Shown piece by piece: positions 48,301 to 63,100 of a stretch of DNA of 64,000 nucleotides. The position numbers and the translations under genes were made by a program. The notes under the pieces are model-generated. The model was not told the origin of the DNA, made no database searches, and saw nothing but the letters and a program-made list of their open reading frames with translations. Source of the stretch: Nematopogon swammerdamellus (lineage: Eukaryota; Arthropoda; Insecta; Lepidoptera; Adelidae); the NCBI GenBank assembly GCA_946902875.1, contig OX336345.1, forward strand, positions 9,641,395 through 9,705,394, in the 5' to 3' direction. Within the stretch, counting starts at the first letter, position 1. The number at the start of each line of letters is the position of its first letter.

Positions 48301-51300
48301 CGCCGTTGGAGGTGCGGCGTGGTTGGCGAAGTAATTGAGGAATGGGAAGGCCATTAGCGATGTTAACAGTAGTACGGTTCTTCTGTTGTGTCAAGTATCT
48401 CGTCGGGAAAACAATGCGCAGAAAATACAATTTATTTTGTCATGCACTAAGTCTTGAGATGTGTATGGGTTGAGTGATCGGCGTTGTGCCTCGGTTAATA
48501 TAGTATTAAGCGGCATAGCATAGAATATTACAAGTTGTAGGATGCAGGTTGGTGCACAAAAAGCGAATGAGGAAATCGTTTTGCGGAGCCTACGCTGTCT
48601 GCTTGTATGTCTGCCTGTTCTACTAAAGTTGAAATTTGTTTCAGGGTAAATGTAGAGTTCTGTAGAATGGTTGTGTCTGTCCGTTCTACTAGAATTGACA
48701 GTTAATTCGGAAGGAATGAGGAGTTCTGTAATAAGCGTATGTAGATTTTGTTTCTGTCAGTACTCCTGGAGTGCAATTGAGGGTTTTATTGTTGTGCTGT
48801 GTCATTGTAAAGCATTGGGATGCTATGAGTTCGTTTTACGTCCGGTTCTATAGTGCCACTTAAACATTAATAATATGAACATGCCGGCTACAGCGTCAGA
48901 AACTTGCAGTTTCATAAGAACAAATGAGAGGCCGGACGGTTACAATTTGGAATTGTCGCCAGGCGAGGCGAATTTGTTGGGGCGCATCGGGAGATTTTTT
49001 TACTGATGAATTAAAAAACTTTTATCAAGTAATATGTTAAGAAGAGAGTATAGTTTTACGATAATATATAGGAGTGATTGTGAGTGAGGCGGAACTTTGC
49101 GGATGACGAATCGCGCTTTGTAGGGAAAGAAAAAAAAACGAACTTGCGATGTTTTGCTTCTTGCGAATTTGTTGGGGCGCATCGGGAGATTTTTTTACTG
49201 AAGAATTAAAATTTTATCAAGTAATATGTTGTGAAGAGAGAGTAGTTTTATGCTAGTAGAAAGGGGTGACTGTGCGTGAGGCGAAACTCTGCGGATGGCG
49301 AGTGACGGACTGGCCACTTCTCACCTTGGCACGGTTATACTGTTAGGTAGTGCGGGAAAAGGACCCTGTATCTTGTTGCAATGTGAAGGTTGACTTGCCT
49401 GGATGCAGCATGTTGGTATGTGTGGGAGATAGGTTTTATGGATGCCATGTCGGAGTGTTGGTTATCTGTGGAATTGAATATACGTTAGTGTGGTCAGCAG
49501 TATAACGCTGTTTATTTCACTGCTTGAGATGTGGGTTGGAATAAAATATATATATCAGTTTGTGATTGTATGTATTTGTCAAGCAGTAATGTATATAATT
49601 GGCTGTAGAGCAGAAGTTTGATATTAGATGTAACGTTTCAGCTAATTAGAACATTATAATTGTGCCAATTAATATAGTTAATGGAAGGGACTACAGTTTT
49701 ACAACGATTCAGAAAGATGAAGTTAAAAGTGTTTGTTGAAAATCAAGCAAGAAGGCTATTAAGCGCCTAGTCCGAGGCGACACGCAATAGAATTACTAGT
49801 TGATGGTTTGTTGCGGTGTGTTGTCGAAGGCGTATTTCACTATCAAACAGTGTAGATCCATTTTATCAACTTAGTTATGAATTGGAAATGTTGGATGGTA
49901 TGTATTTGAGGAAGTATGTTTGAGCTAATGTAGGTATATGGATTCCGTGTTAACTGAAGTCATATATTTTGTGTATGGGAACGAAGCATAAATATTTGTC
50001 TAGTTGTATGAGTTTGTTCATTTTATAAAAGCGAGTACATGGATATATTAGTATTTATGTATTCTTACAACGTGATTGGGAGTTAGAAGATAAGATAGTC
50101 GTATCTTGTCTCACTAACATTATTGGGGAAATTGAATGGATGTGATGACGGTCTAATAGAAAACGTATGCATTAACTTTTCTATGTAGAAATTCAATTCT
50201 GAAGATGTGTATTATTGGATTCCATTAATTATCTTATGTCAACGTATTGACTGGAAGTGGAGGTTTTCCTATATTAAGTATCCTGTCTGCGGATGTCGGA
50301 GCAAGACACTGTTGTCCAGAAAAAATTTTTTGCCTGACGTACTCAGCCCATTGCCACTGGAGGTGGACAGTAGATGTTGCCTGTTTTATGGGTCGGTTGT
50401 ATGTGAGCTGTTTGCTTGTGAAAATTACGTGAATGAAGGGGTGGGTCTAAGAGTTGCCGGAAATAATACATTGGTGCCACCATTTTGAATAGAGGATTGA
50501 TGCGGCTGTATGGTTGATTCGAGTTTGGTTCAGTTCAGTGTGGCCAGCATTAACGGGGTAGGTAGGCATTCGTGTGAAACCTGTTCCGCCAAATTATTAG
50601 AGCAAATAGCTTAGATATTATAAGTAGATTATTAATTTAATTTAAATACGATTTAGATTTTGAAAAGAATGAAGTGAGGTCGTATATTGGCCGGTCATTC
50701 ATTATATTCACACAAGATGCAAAACCGTGGCGGCATTTCAGTTCTAGGCTTTCTAAGAATCAATATGCGATTGGATAATCATTTAAATGTGGATGTTATA
50801 GAAAAGCTTTATAGAAAATCCATATTCCAAACTGATCTTCTTATGTGGAAATCTGTAAAATGATAAAACTAGTATGAAATGCCCGGATATTTAATTCCAC
50901 ATTTTATCTTGAAAATCATTTAAAAATGGATAATTCCATATAAATGGTAACGTTGCTGTGGTTGTGTATTAACTGACTCAGGGCGCCCGGTTCAAAAATA
51001 TTTGAAGGAATATGGATCTTATCGCGAACAATAAGAACCATTGCTAGTGTTTGTTTTGCTTTCACAGCGTAAGGGGACCAGACTTGCGTACTAAAACAAA
51101 TAAGTACCAACCTTACGGAGTGAATTTCGGAGTAAATCCGAAAAGGAGAAAAAAAAGGGGAAAGAAAATAAGTCGAATGGAGAAAGATTTGGTAGGGTAC
51201 TCAAATACTCAAGAACCCGGGAAAATGGGAAAAAGAAGGGAAAAGGGAAAAAATTTAAAATTAGGAAATAAACATACCCACAGTTCACAATGTTCACATC

Positions 51301-54300
51301 ATAGTGACATCTGAAAGGAAGTGGTTAAGAGGCAGGGAGGGAGTGAGGGGTTATGAAAAATGCTTAATGATTTTGCAGAAGCAAATTATACTTATACAAT
51401 ACTAGTATTATGTTTGGAAGTGAGTTTTGCGAAACATGGAGTATTCTATTTACTTGCCATCTATTGGTGTATTAGTGAAGTTTTGACATTACAACGTAGA
51501 AAATTTTGTTGGGCATTGTTATACATAGTGAGATAGGTGTCGCTGGAACAAAATAATTATATTTAAAATTCAAATTAAACTTTTCCTCCCTTTTACAAAA
51601 GTAAACATCAGGGCCCCTGCCGTGCTGGTTTCGCTCGCACGACGAGTTCGGGTTGCGTTCGACTCGATCGATCGCACGAAGCAAATTATTTTGGTACCGG
51701 CGTACGGGTGAGTGCGCATGCGAATGTTGTACAGGTGACGAAATTATCGAGCGAGTGTCGATCCACCAATCTTGCCACTATTAAATTTTACTAAATGTAT
51801 TATGCTACCTAGAATGCAAAGCGCTCATTTTGTCAGGTATCAAACGGTCAATATAGTATGTATACTATTTGTCAGAATCTTTATGTTAATTAAAAGAGGA
51901 AAAAGAGTATTGACTAAATTGAAAACGCGTATAAATTGAACACCTCGATATTTAAGAGTAGCTATTTAGTATTGGTAAAAATTACGTCGTGGTAACACAC
52001 GTGATGTTGGTTGTCGGTCGGTCAGCCAGTTGTGTGAGTGATGATGACAATCATTTTGAATCTCTTCCCCTCAACCCTCCGCCTTTCCTCCAGCCATATT
52101 ACCTAGCCACAAAAATACCCCGATAACGGTACTAACGAGGTGAGACCGCGGTGAAGTGCGGAGGAAAGCGCATTTATTCGAGGAGAGGAGGTGCCTAGCC
52201 TATAATGCCTATATAGAAATTCCGACGGGTAATACATAGCTGTAGATACCTAACTATCTAAAAATAAATAACTCCTGTATGTACCTATCTATTATTATCA
52301 TACTTGGTTATACACTATAGCTCCACTACCGGTCACCTATAATTTAGTTACATAGGTAGGTACATACTTAGATAGGCACTGTCAAATTGATATGAGTCGT
52401 GTACTTAGAACACAAGACTTTATTTAGCATTAACAACGGTACCGTGCATGTGAGCCGGTCGGTATTAATGATAGTGGCCCCGCTGCGTTTCTCCCTGTGC
52501 GTGTAGAGGAGGAGGCGGCTGGGGTGCGGGGAACATGATGCCGTGCTGAGGGGCGGCGGGCTGGCCCCTGTCGCATTGTCGTGGTCCTTCCGCCGAGTCG
52601 TGCGGAGGGGTGGGTCTTCGTGCTTGCTTGCTGCTTGAAGTGGTTGGGTGTGGGTGGCGCGGCACCGGTTGCTCTGCTTGCCCCGGTTGTCGGGTTGATG
52701 GTCGGAATGTGGCGTGTGGTATGTGTGGTATGTGTGGTGTGTTGTGTGTGTGTGTGTGCCTAGGTACAGACTTTATTCTTATTTTATTTTAGTGATAGGT
52801 ACATAAGTACCTACTTGTATTTTATCTATAATATTTGAGTGAATACTTAATGAATGAAGGAATGAACAACTTGTAGATAGAATAATACATGTTTAAATAC
52901 CTCTACACTAGATTCAAAGAAGGGAATCATTAATTTGGCATGTGATCAACCTTGAGACTTTCTAAACTGTCGCAGGGGATGATCAAAATCAATCAAGTGT
53001 TTGAGTGAGCGTATACGTCAAGATGACTCGAAGTCCGAGTTCACATTTCGTGCAACTTTGCCAATGACTGTCAAAATGTGGTGGAACGACGTTCGAGTTC
53101 GAGTAGACCACGAGACCGTTTCGTGCACTCACTCACTTGTACATTTGACAGATACGACGGTGCCATTTATACCTACTCGTTCACTTTGCTCGAGCTCGTC
53201 GATCGAGTGGAATTACCACGGTCGGGCTGCTGAGTGTATAGCCTATTAATTGATAATGTTAAAAGTATGAGAGTTACATTAATCCGAATTAGTTTAAATT
53301 TATATTATTTATTTAAGGTTTACCATAACTAAAGATCTTGAACTTGCTCATTGATGAGTATTTTGAAAGGTAAAGTGACAACGTAAAGTTTCGGCACGAA
53401 TGTGTTTATATATTTTGTAGGGGGTCTTATATAAATACCTTGGTTCGTATTAGTCGGCAGCGGCCTGTGTCAGACTGCTGCTGGACGTGGGCATTTCCAG
53501 GGGTTTCCCACCTCGCTCGGTGTTTCACTTTAATTTTATTCTGCTCTTGCCTACCTATGGGGTTATAGGTGCACTTAACTGAAGGAGGAGCGTTCCATTT
53601 TATGCTTAGGCGTGGTCGACGATCGGGCGTCTGTCTGCTACAGAGTATCGGATAAACGACGAATGTGCTCGGACACTGCATATGATTGCGCAACATTTGT
53701 TGGAATGAAATTATGGATATTTATTTATATCTGTATGTGTAAGATTGTTTGGATAACTTTTGTTGTAATTGGGCGTTGCCAATGGACGAGCATACTAGAG
53801 AAGTAATGGGTATGCATTCTGAGTGAACGGTTCCGGACGAATGAATGTGTGAGGGGATGATCAGTGCCTGAAACTTTTGAAGTTCGTTACTTCCAGGAAT
53901 TCATAACGGAAAGTGTGAATTGGTAAAAGTTTGAATCGAGGTTAAATGATAATTTCTCACAGAATAGTTTGTGAAGTGGAATTGTAAGGGGTATTACGGG
54001 GTTTGAGTGATTTAGGGGATTAGGCATTGGATGGGTACTTGCTGAAAAAAAAAAAACGGAGGTAGATTTTAAAAAAAAAAAAAAGAGGGAAATTTTAAGA
54101 GTTAGTTGTGCAATTAGACCGGTTAATTGCATCGGTTGCGGAGTCCGTGGTGTTGTCCGTAGCATAGTATGGATGTGGTGCCACGTTGGTGCTATTCTTT
54201 GGTCGATTATTAATTTTAAATTTTCCAAATTCCAATAGAACTTAGACTAGGTAAGCATTCGTTGCATGATAAACTTGGGTTTAAGTCTGAAGAGGAGACT

Positions 54301-56402
54301 CAGATGCATGCTGTTATCCAAATTTACAGAATGAATTTCAGATGCGGATGTGTTTATTCTTGAAAGCAAATTCAAGAACCAGTTCAACAATTGAACGAGG
54401 AATATAATCACAAGTTGTGACAATTGAATAATAATATATGTTGCATGACGTTTTGAAATAAGTAATATTAAGTATATGTGAATATACGAATAATGGTTTT
54501 GAGAAGATCAGAAAAGAGACATGATGAATCAGAAGGAAATAGAGTCAAAAAGGAAAGAATTAATGCAGTTCCAAGAAGAAGAAGAGAAAGAGGAACAATT
54601 ACTAAAAACAAAAGTCTACAGACTGGACATAACAAAAAGAATGTTAACAATAATGGAAGAAGAACACCAAGAAACAATAGGAACAGCGGAGGAACAGGAG
54701 CCAAAAGTAGGGAGCAGACTTCAACATGATTTACACAGAAGACAGAAACGGTTGGAGAAAGACATAACGCTTCACAAAAAAAAAATCAAATATCAGGAAA
54801 GTCAGGAGAGAGAAACTAATATCAGAATATGAAGGACAACTTCAACAAATCACACAGTTTGTGACGACGGAAATGAATTGGTTGTCCAAACAGAAGAGCA
54901 AGAAACAAGAATCAGACGGGCCTGAGAGAGAAGGATCCATCATCAATCCACAGTCAGATTTGATTCCGGTTATAGAAGACTACATAGACCAGAATTTTAA
55001 CCATATAATTAACACATTGGAGTTTTAAAAGAAAAAAAAACTAAATCTAAACAGATTTCATTAGTAAAGATTTTATTTTGTTTTCCATTCATACAGGGGG
55101 TTTTCCATTCATACAGGGGGTTTTCTATTCATACAGGGTGTTTTCCGTTCATACTGGGTGTCCATTCATACAGGGGGTTTTCCATTCATACAGGGGGTTT
55201 TCTATTCATACAGGGTGTTTTCCGTTCATACTGGTGTCCATTCATACAGGGGGTTTTCTATTCATACAGGGTGTTTTCTATTCATACAGGATGTTTTCCA
55301 TACATACAGGGTGTTTTCCGTTCATACTGGGTGTCATCCATTCATACAGGGTGTTTACCTTTCATACAGGTTTTGGGTTAATTCACGTGCGTCCCAGCGT
55401 GAATTCCTTATAAAAAGGGGGGTCACTTAACATTCTCTGTTAGGGTTTTAGGTTAATTCACGAGCGTCCCAGCGTGAATTCCTTATAAAAAAGGGGGGTC
55501 ACTTAACGTTCTCTGTTAGGGTTTTAGGTTAATTCACGTGCGTCCCAGCGTGAATTCCTTATAAAAAAAGGGGGTCACTTAACGTTCTCTGTTAGGGTTT
55601 TAGGTTAATTCACGTGCGTCCCAGCGTGAATTCCTTATAAAAAGGGGGGTCACTTAACATTCTCTGTTAGGGTTTTAGGTTAATTCTTGTGCGTCCCAGC
55701 TAGAATTCCTTTATTATAATATGAGGACATTAACATGTTCGATAGGGTTTAAAATTAAATCTCGCTAGTTCTGGCGTGATGCATCTGTGATAAAAATTAC
55801 AATAAAGAACACAAGTACACATTGTTAATATAAGTTTAATTTTAAGGAGATTGATTTTTGTTGTATTTTATGTAATTTAACAGTTTGTAAACAGGTTTAA
55901 TTTCATAGAAGAAGATTAATAAAATAAATTTTGTTGCATTTTATGTAATTTAACAGGTTGTAAACAGGTTTAATTTTATAGAAGAAAGTTAATAAAACGA
56001 TTTTTGTTGCATTTCATGTAATTCAACAGGTTGTAACAGGTTTAATTTTATTTAAGAAGATTGAAAATATGATTTTGATACATTTTATGTAATTTAACAG
56101 TATGTAAACATGTTTAATTTTATAGAAGAAGACTAATAAAATGATTTAATAATAAAAAAAAAAAAAAAAATTTTTTTTTTCTTGAAAAAAAAAAAAAAGA
56201 AAAACAATCCTTCTAAGCATTTACAAACAGGTTAGTAAATATTTATAAAAAAAAAAAAAAAAAAATTTTTTGTAAAATATATAAAATATTGACATTTTGT
56301 GTTATTTTACAGGTTACAAGAAAACCTACAAAGGAAAAGGATTGTGATAAAATAGGAACCAGAGAAAATTTATCTAATGGAATAACTTTGTAAAATAAAG
56401 TA

Positions 56403-56433
<31 letters not shown>

Positions 56434-57090
56434 TAATTTTATTAAGCGCCTTGTCAAAATTGATTATGTGAAACAACCTACTGTTACGCATAATCGTTAC
56501 ACTATACAAAACCTTCTTCAATTTCTATTATCACGTTATCTATCGGTGACTTTTATCATGTTAAGGATACTTTGTCGGTAGCGAGCGTATTGAATTGTTG
56601 ATAGACGTAGTTGTGGGTTACATTCTCATAAATACTGTAAATAAACCACTAGAGTAGTGCTCATTAAATTATTGTTAAAATAAATAGATTCATACGGGTT
56701 AGAAAATTAAAATTAAATTTCACAGAGTAAGTAAAGTCATGCGGGCGAAGAAAAAAAAAAATAATAAATAAATATATTAATTAATTCTAAAATAAAAAGA
56801 AAAAAAAAAATAATGAACTACTTGCATAGCCTAAGCCGGTGATGGTAAGGTGTGTTATGTGTTCTTCACGGACCAGTTCTGTCCTGCCGAACTGCTTACA
56901 TAGCCTAAGCCAGGAGTGGTAAGGCGTGTATTGCATTGTAAACAGTGATGTACTGTATCGGTCCTTACGATAAATAATAATAATAATAATAATTCTCGTC
57001 TCCCGTCGCCGGCGAGAATACCGTCTTTTGTTTATGTCTGTTTGTATAAATTTTATATAGGTAATTTATTTTATAAATATATAAAATTAA

Positions 57091-57133
<43 letters not shown>

Positions 57134-60100
57134 GGGAAACAAATATGACAAAATAAATAAATAAAATGCTGTACAGTGAGGAGAGTTAGACTAAATTACT
57201 TCTAAATAAGAAGTAACAAAAATTTAAAATAGACTTGTTGACTTGAGTGGATGGTTTTGGATGTTTGTGTAAAATACGCGAGTAAACCTGCGGGTATTGT
57301 AGTGTCTGTACTCTGTAGTGAAATTTCCTTCTAATGAGAGCAGCGCTCTAACCTGAAGGGACCTTTACAAGGAATCAGGATACTTTGGCTTCGTTTGGTT
57401 TTCCCATACATTGCTTCGAAAATAATGTTAAATTAAATTCAGTGTGAAGAACACACAATTTGGGACTTAGAAAAGGTGAGGTGAAAATGCCTTAAGTGCA
57501 GAACTTTACATTTTACTGAGTCTGACTCACGCTGGGGAGGGATTATGACATCGTCTACTAAAGGCGTTCCGAACACAAAAAAATGGAGCGTTGGAAGTTC
57601 AGGATGACATTTTCTGGTCTATTTACAGTGAATGAGTGTAGTATTTGGTTTGAAATCATTAACCGGAGAAATGTTGGAGGAGTTAAAGTAGAATCGTTTA
57701 CAAGCATACCGAGTCCGTCTATTCGTCAATAGGTGAGTTAGGATCCAAAATGATGCATGAGTCGATTTCGAAGTCTTTTGAAAATATGTATCCCGACTAC
57801 TCTGCCTTTAATGGAAGCTTGTTGTGCTAGGATACATGCATAGCCTAAGCCGGAGGTGGTAAGGTGTGTTATGTGTTCTTCACGGACCAGTTCTGTCCTG
57901 CCGAACTGCTTGCATAGCCTAAGCCGGAGGTGGTAAGGTGTGTATTGCACTGTAAGCGGTGATGTTCTGTTTCGGCCCATACGGTAAAGGATGAGACTAG
58001 AGGTTCCTGCACTGTTGGGAAATCTGTTAGAGGCAGAATATAGGGATCTAAGGCTTTGAGGTGATAACTTTTGCCTAAATTCCTAGATTTATTAATAATA
58101 AACTAAATCAATTACACTAAAATATTTGTTTAATGTAGTATTGGCACGAGCTGCAAATGGAAGATAAGGGAAAGAGTGCAAACATGGTCTAAGCCGGAGG
58201 TGGTAAGGTTGTGGTATGCATTCTAAAAATCTTTTCTCTTTAAGCTAAGGGAGATAAATCCTAAGCTGGAGGGTAAGAACTTCCTAAAGCACGTGGACAG
58301 ATGGTGTTGAAAAAAAAAAACACACAAATTAAAAATTATAGAAGAAGGGGGTCTCTGGAAGGGAACTTGAACCCTAACAGTGATAAATAATTATATATAC
58401 AAACTTCTTGGAAGGGAACAATAAAACCCTAACAAAGAAGAAGTAATTTTCAAGATCATAATGTATATAGCTTCTTAACGAGATCAAGCGTCACGGAATG
58501 AGGTTCCGTTGACTTTGCTTCGTTACGAACCTCTATGCGGGCGACTGTGATGGAATCACACAAGGTAAAAAAGATAAATATATAGCCAATAGTAATTCAA
58601 AGCTAAATTATAGAACATTAAAACGTTTCATTAACAAAATAATTTATATTATAATTTAACTAATCACCTAATAAATTCAATCGTGACTGCACACTCCACT
58701 AAGAAATAAAATGGCGCGAACGGCCATTACAATACGACGCGCAATTAGACAAACAAGAAATATAATAACATCAGTTGGTTCGCATATAAAACACTATAGA
58801 GCGCCGAGGCGGGGAAGGTAGCATGAGGTAATCCTGACACGCGGTGAGAGGGGAACAAGACATGGGCGCGTACGAAACGGCGGAGAGGTGAGGTAAGAAG
58901 GCGCGCGTCTTGCGGGCGCGGGGTCAGAGATCGCGGTATCATCACGCCGTTTGAGCGCGGCTTGAGGTAGCGAGTCAAGGAGCGCGAGTAGTGATTATTT
59001 CGCTGCGAGTTGTTAGTATGAAAGAATGAATTATTGTCAAGACACGATCGTGACACGCTCATACTGCGGGGACACCGTACGTTTTGTTCCTATGTGTCAG
59101 AAACGTGACAAGCTCATACTAATAATTTATTTTATTTCCATACTAAATTTGTGTCAGGACACGAATGTGACACGGCCATACTACGAGGCCGCCGTTCGAT
59201 TTGTTCTTGCATGACACAACCGTGTCCAGCACATACTAATTAATCTAATTTTATCTCCATACTAAAATAGTATCAGGACACGAATGTGACACGGCCATAC
59301 TACGAGGCCACCGTTCGATTTGTTCGAGCGTGTCACAACCGTGTCCAGCCCATACTAAAAATTAAATTCTATCTCCATACGAAATTTCGCTCTGTGACAC
59401 GAACGTGTCACGGCCATACTACGAGGCAACCGAGCGTTTAGTTCCTGCGTGTCAAGAACGTGTCACGGCCATACTAAGAGGGCGCCGTTCGATTTGTTCC
59501 TGCGTGTCCGATTCGTGTCGAGTCCATACTAATGATTCAATTTAATCTCCATACTAAATTCGTGTCAGGACACGAATGTGACACGGCCATACTATGAGGT
59601 CGCTGGTCTATTTGTTCCTGCGTGTCTGGAATCTGGACATGACGGAGTTTATGGGAATTTGAAGTTTCGTGATCTCTGTGAAGATATCGCACAGGGTCTA
59701 AAATTATTTTAATAATTATTTATTAATGATTCAAACTAATACACTAAACATTTTATAAAGGGAAGAGTATATAAACAAAGTACCAGTTATTAAACAAAAA
59801 CATAAAATAAAACAAAACAACGTTTCATTGAGTATGACGCCAACATTCAAATAAATATCCGTTGGAGCGTGCGCGCGGGGCGGAGAGAGGTATGAGGTAA
59901 ACAAGACAAGGGGTGAGGTATTACCGAGCTGCGGGCGCGCGTGGGCCGCGGGGCGAGGCGGAGCGACCTGAGGTAATTTGTCAAGCGGTGCGGGAGGGGT
60001 TTTCGTTAAGCGGTGTTAGTATGAAGGAATGGTTTCGTGTCCTGACATGAATAAAACACGACGATGGTAAGGAGATTTCGATTGGTTTCTGCGTGTCCAG

Positions 60101-63100
60101 GTTCCGTACATGAATAGTATTATCAAACACGGAAGATGGTATCACGCATGTACAGGAATTAATATATAGACAATAAGAAAACTAACAACTTGGAACGTTA
60201 GCATTTTAAATGAAAATACTCGAAGAATATAGACGATATTAAACAAAAATATATAAATAAAACACTCCGTTATGGCGCTAAAAGTCGATTTATTAATAGA
60301 GCACATGTAATAACATCAATTAATTTATATAACAAAAGCAACAGTTCTCTGCATGCGGAGATGCACAATGGGTGCGGGGAAGTGGTGTTAAAACCCCCGA
60401 AGTAGAGGTAAATCGCATCGCTGACGAGCGAAACAGCTTTAGGTACCATGTGGAAGGTACGAAGAGGGTTTGTTTTCCCTCCAAAATCGAATTTATATCG
60501 TGTCACAAACGTGTCCAGTTCATACTAAAAACATAAAATTATCCTCCATACAAAATTACGAGTCCGGACAGAAACGTGACACGGCCATACTACGAGGCAG
60601 CCGATCGATTTGTTCCTGCGTGACACAAACGTGTCCAGCCCATACTAAAAATCGAAATTCAATCTCCATACAAAATCGCGCTCCGTGACACGAACGTGTC
60701 ATGGCCATACTAGGAGGCCACCGTTCGATTTGTTCCTGCGTGTCAGGATTGTGACACGAGGAAAGATTATAAAAGGAGAGGGAGGGGAGCGTGGGGAGTT
60801 CAGTCTGTTTTGGGAGTCGAAGGAGACGGTCGTGCGTATTTAGCGAGAGCCCAGGTACGAAAGTTAGTACGGCTTCGCTCGCGTGAGTTTTCGAATAAGT
60901 TCGGGAAAGAAGTATCGCTCGGCTTCGCTCGCGTGTATTTTCGATTGGGTTTTCCTAGTGAATAATTTCACTCGGCTTCGCTCGCGTGTATTTTTGATTG
61001 GGTTTTCTTAGTAAATGAATTTGGTAAAAAACCCCGGTGATTGAAATTAGTTTAATTTCGTGAATATTAGTGTGGGAATTTCTGTAAAGCTTTCGGAGTT
61101 GCAAATGAAGGTTGAGCTGGATTTTGTAATTTTGGGGGTGATATAGGGGTTTTCAACTAGTTTTACGGAAAATATTTTGGATGTTCTTTTTGAGCCTTTT
61201 GAGTTCTGGATGAAGGTCGAGCTGGATTCTGGAATCTTGACTGGTGATGGAAGGACTTCCAAAGAACTTTTACAATGACACTATGTCCGAACTGGCCTAC
61301 CATGAGGACTGGTACATTGGGAAGGTTTTCTTAGTTCATAAATGATTTTGTAAAAAACCGGTGAATAAAGTTTGTTTGTTTCGTAAATTTTAGTGTGGGA
61401 ATTTCTGTAAAGCTTTCGGAGTTGCAAATGAAGGTTGAGCTGGATTTTGTAATTTTGGGGGTGATATAGGGGTTTTCAACTAGTTTTACGGAAAATATTT
61501 TGGATGTTCTTTTTGAGCCTTTTGAGTTCTGGATGAAGGTCGAGCTGGATTCTGGAATCTTGACTGGTGATGGAAGGACTTCCAAAGAACTTTTACAATG
61601 ACACTATGTCCGAACTGGCCTACCATGAGGACAGGTACATTGGGAAGGTTTTATTTTATATTAAAATATAATGGACTGTGACCTGATCATAAATTTCACG
61701 TACATAAAGGAAGTCAGTGAATAGAGTTTGTTTGATTCGTGAATTTTAGTGTGGGAATTTCTGTAAAGCTTTCGGAGTTGCAAATGAAGGTTGAGCTGGA
61801 TTTTGTAATTTTGGGGGTGATATAGGAATTTTCAACTAGGTTGCGAATTATATTTTGGATGTTCTTTTTGAGCCTTTTGAGTTCTGGATGAAGGTTGAGC
61901 TGGATTCTGGAATCTTGACTGGTGATGGAAGGATTTCCAAAGAACTTTTACAATGACACTATGTCCGAACTGGCCTGCCATGAGGACTAGTACATTGGGA
62001 AGGTATTTTAAAATATAGAGAAGATTAAAAGAAACAAAACCCGATCTTTAAATTCGTAAATCATACGTATATAAGAGTGTTTGAACCACGCGTAATTATT
62101 AAAAAATATGTCGAATTTAAATATGTAAAATCAGTGGTTTTACCGTATTTTGATATAAAAGTATATTTTTATTAAGTGTTAACTTCGCGATTAGATTCAG
62201 TGGCGGGTGTTGTGGTTTCGTTTGAATTTATTGTTTTACGCTATTCTATTTGTAATGGTGTTTTATTTAAGGTGATTTTAGTGAATCGTGTCAGACCGGT
62301 TAGGATAGTGGAATTCAAAGGTAAATTTTGTAATATATATGCATATGCAACATACTGGCTAGTTACGTTTTAGGACGTAGGGAGATTGCGTAAATCAGGT
62401 TTAAATATACCTGTATAGGTTATGTAGATTATGACCAGCACACCATTTTAATAAACCCTTAAGAAAATATTCCTAATTGATTTCGGTGAAAGGTGGACCC
62501 CTGACCGCATCATTTGGAATAAAACAATTTCTGTAGGTATATCAATAGATAGCCACAGAAATATAAACCATAACATATACACTATACACTCACAATTAAA
62601 AGCATACACTTATGCCTTTAGGGAGGACAAAAGAATATCTTTTGAACTCCAACATAACACTACGAGATTAAATTGGTAAATCTGTCTGAAGATGTATATT
62701 TTGTACAGATCAGAAAACGGGGACTCCTAGGGACAAATAATAAATTTGTAGCTTAAGTACAAATTTATCTGCGTTGGGAGTCACGGGGACTGGCGATGGA
62801 TAAATATCGTATGGACCGAGGGTCCATACGAATTTAGTGGGGCCAGTTCCACAAACCCCTTCAAAAGGGGTCAATAAAAGTTTGTATTGTTGAAGTTCTA
62901 AAATTTAGAAGAAAATATAAAATAATAGATTTCATCTATTGAACAGCACAACAAAATTAAGCTATCAAGTAATACATTGATCATAATTTAATAATAACAA
63001 TAACACAAACATCAGAACACTTTCATTTTGAATTTTGGCGGGTCTCACAAGCTCGCAAGCGAGGTACGTGAGCGCGCTGTCGAAGCGTGCACATAGAACA

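Larger units (their letters stand above)
46126..54477 (+). other. Non-coding, GT-rich interior of the giant element
   Basis: 8.3 kb with no frame resembling gag, protease, reverse transcriptase or integrase on either strand. The top strand is rich in G and T and poor in C. It starts GTAGTGCGCGTGACC, which is not a normal primer-binding site. Included pieces are an RP2 3' fragment (about 46998-47075), an LTR-like GC-rich block (48222-48330), a 195-bp duplication (48968-49310), an RP2 phrase at 49308-49345 and a near-complete RP2-like copy (52470-52750). Confidence 0.6.

Noticed and set aside
54776..54785. Programmed ribosomal frameshift at the A10 run
   Set aside because: The common -1 slip on A AAA AAA leads to an early stop. 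The open continuation is in the +1 frame, which fits an indel better.
55078..55430. Two overlapping 90-110-residue frames
   Set aside because: They are translations of the 20-bp satellite; the repeating [12 protein letters not shown] pattern is an artefact.
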